Source: Lentibacillus populi
GTDB lineage: Bacteria; Bacillota; Bacilli; Bacillales; Amphibacillaceae
NCBI GenBank assembly: GCA_014642895.1
Contig: BMJD01000006.1
Coordinates: forward strand, 9,432-73,431
Direction of reading: 5' to 3'
Length of the DNA: 64,000 nt
The notes under the pieces were generated by a model. It did not search any database. It worked only from the letters and a program-made list of their open reading frames with translations, and was not told where the DNA came from. The translations under genes were made by a program, and so were the position numbers. Shown piece by piece: positions 63,988 through 64,000 of this stretch (positions within the stretch are counted from its first letter, which is position 1; every line of letters begins with the position of its first letter).

Positions 63988-64000
63988 TCCAGTATAATTT

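Overview
The window reads as chromosome of a low-GC, endospore-forming Firmicute of the Bacillaceae, most like the halophilic Virgibacillus/Oceanobacillus/Lentibacillus group. This rests on the sporulation gene yunB, a two-domain spore-coat-like DUF3231 protein, the LiaFSR system, Bacillus-type FadR, Zur and S-box signals, and strong AGGAGG ribosome sites with many TTG/GTG starts. Much of the gene order matches, from memory and largely in reverse, the B. subtilis stretch yunB-yunC-yunD-yunE / sufCDSUB / metNPQ-yusE-yusF-gcvH-yusI / fadE-fadA-fadN / lia / secG-est-rnr-smpB-ssrA.

Layout. 0-3 kb: ptsI without an adjacent ptsH, and a monoacylglycerol-lipase-like hydrolase. 3-11 kb: secG, est, rnr, then a manganese-type ABC transporter lying between rnr and smpB, then ssrA with a group I intron in its T-loop. 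11-19 kb: an accessory-looking stretch with a RarA-type ATPase whose C-terminus is replaced by a transposase-like piece, a YjgB-like secreted protein, an SDR remnant, an esterase, a SAP-domain protein, a Phd/ParE toxin-antitoxin pair, an M42 peptidase and a HEPN/MNT pair. 19-24 kb: the lia envelope-stress operon, split by a MITE-like element, and a CwlO-type hydrolase. 24-35 kb: an aromatic-acid-exporter-like protein, isocitrate lyase, nitroreductase, YitT and CNNM membrane proteins, a MoxR/DUF58/DUF4129 operon and a guanidine-I riboswitch with two SMR exporters. 35-40 kb: a VLRF1 factor, two FluC channels joined to zur and the zinc importer znuACB, and a PCYCGC lipoprotein. 40-49 kb: beta-oxidation genes fadN, fadA and fadE, then yusI, gcvH, yusF and yusE. 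49-58 kb: SAM riboswitch with metNPQ, then sufCDSUB. 58-64 kb: an integrase remnant, the DUF3231 protein, yunE, yunD, yunC and yunB.

How the genes work together. Metal homeostasis appears twice: a Mn-type importer with a DtxR-like palindrome at its promoter, and a Zn importer with two Zur boxes co-oriented with zur itself. Fatty-acid oxidation sits under a FadR box and is complemented by the glyoxylate enzyme AceA. Ribosome rescue and quality control is represented by SmpB, tmRNA, RNase R and VLRF1. Riboswitches control guanidine export and methionine uptake.

The most unusual signals are non-coding. (1) At least seven intergenic spots carry direct repeats with a period of 21 bp, or close to it, built from different words (gatcga, atcgctgtag, ctgaag, acatc). 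(2) Two divergent copies of a roughly 250-nt structured element show compensatory hairpin changes; one supplies the stop codon of a neighbouring gene. (3) Two copies of a MITE-like element are present. (4) A group I intron interrupts tmRNA. No search or folding was run; family names come from motif recognition in the translated sequence.
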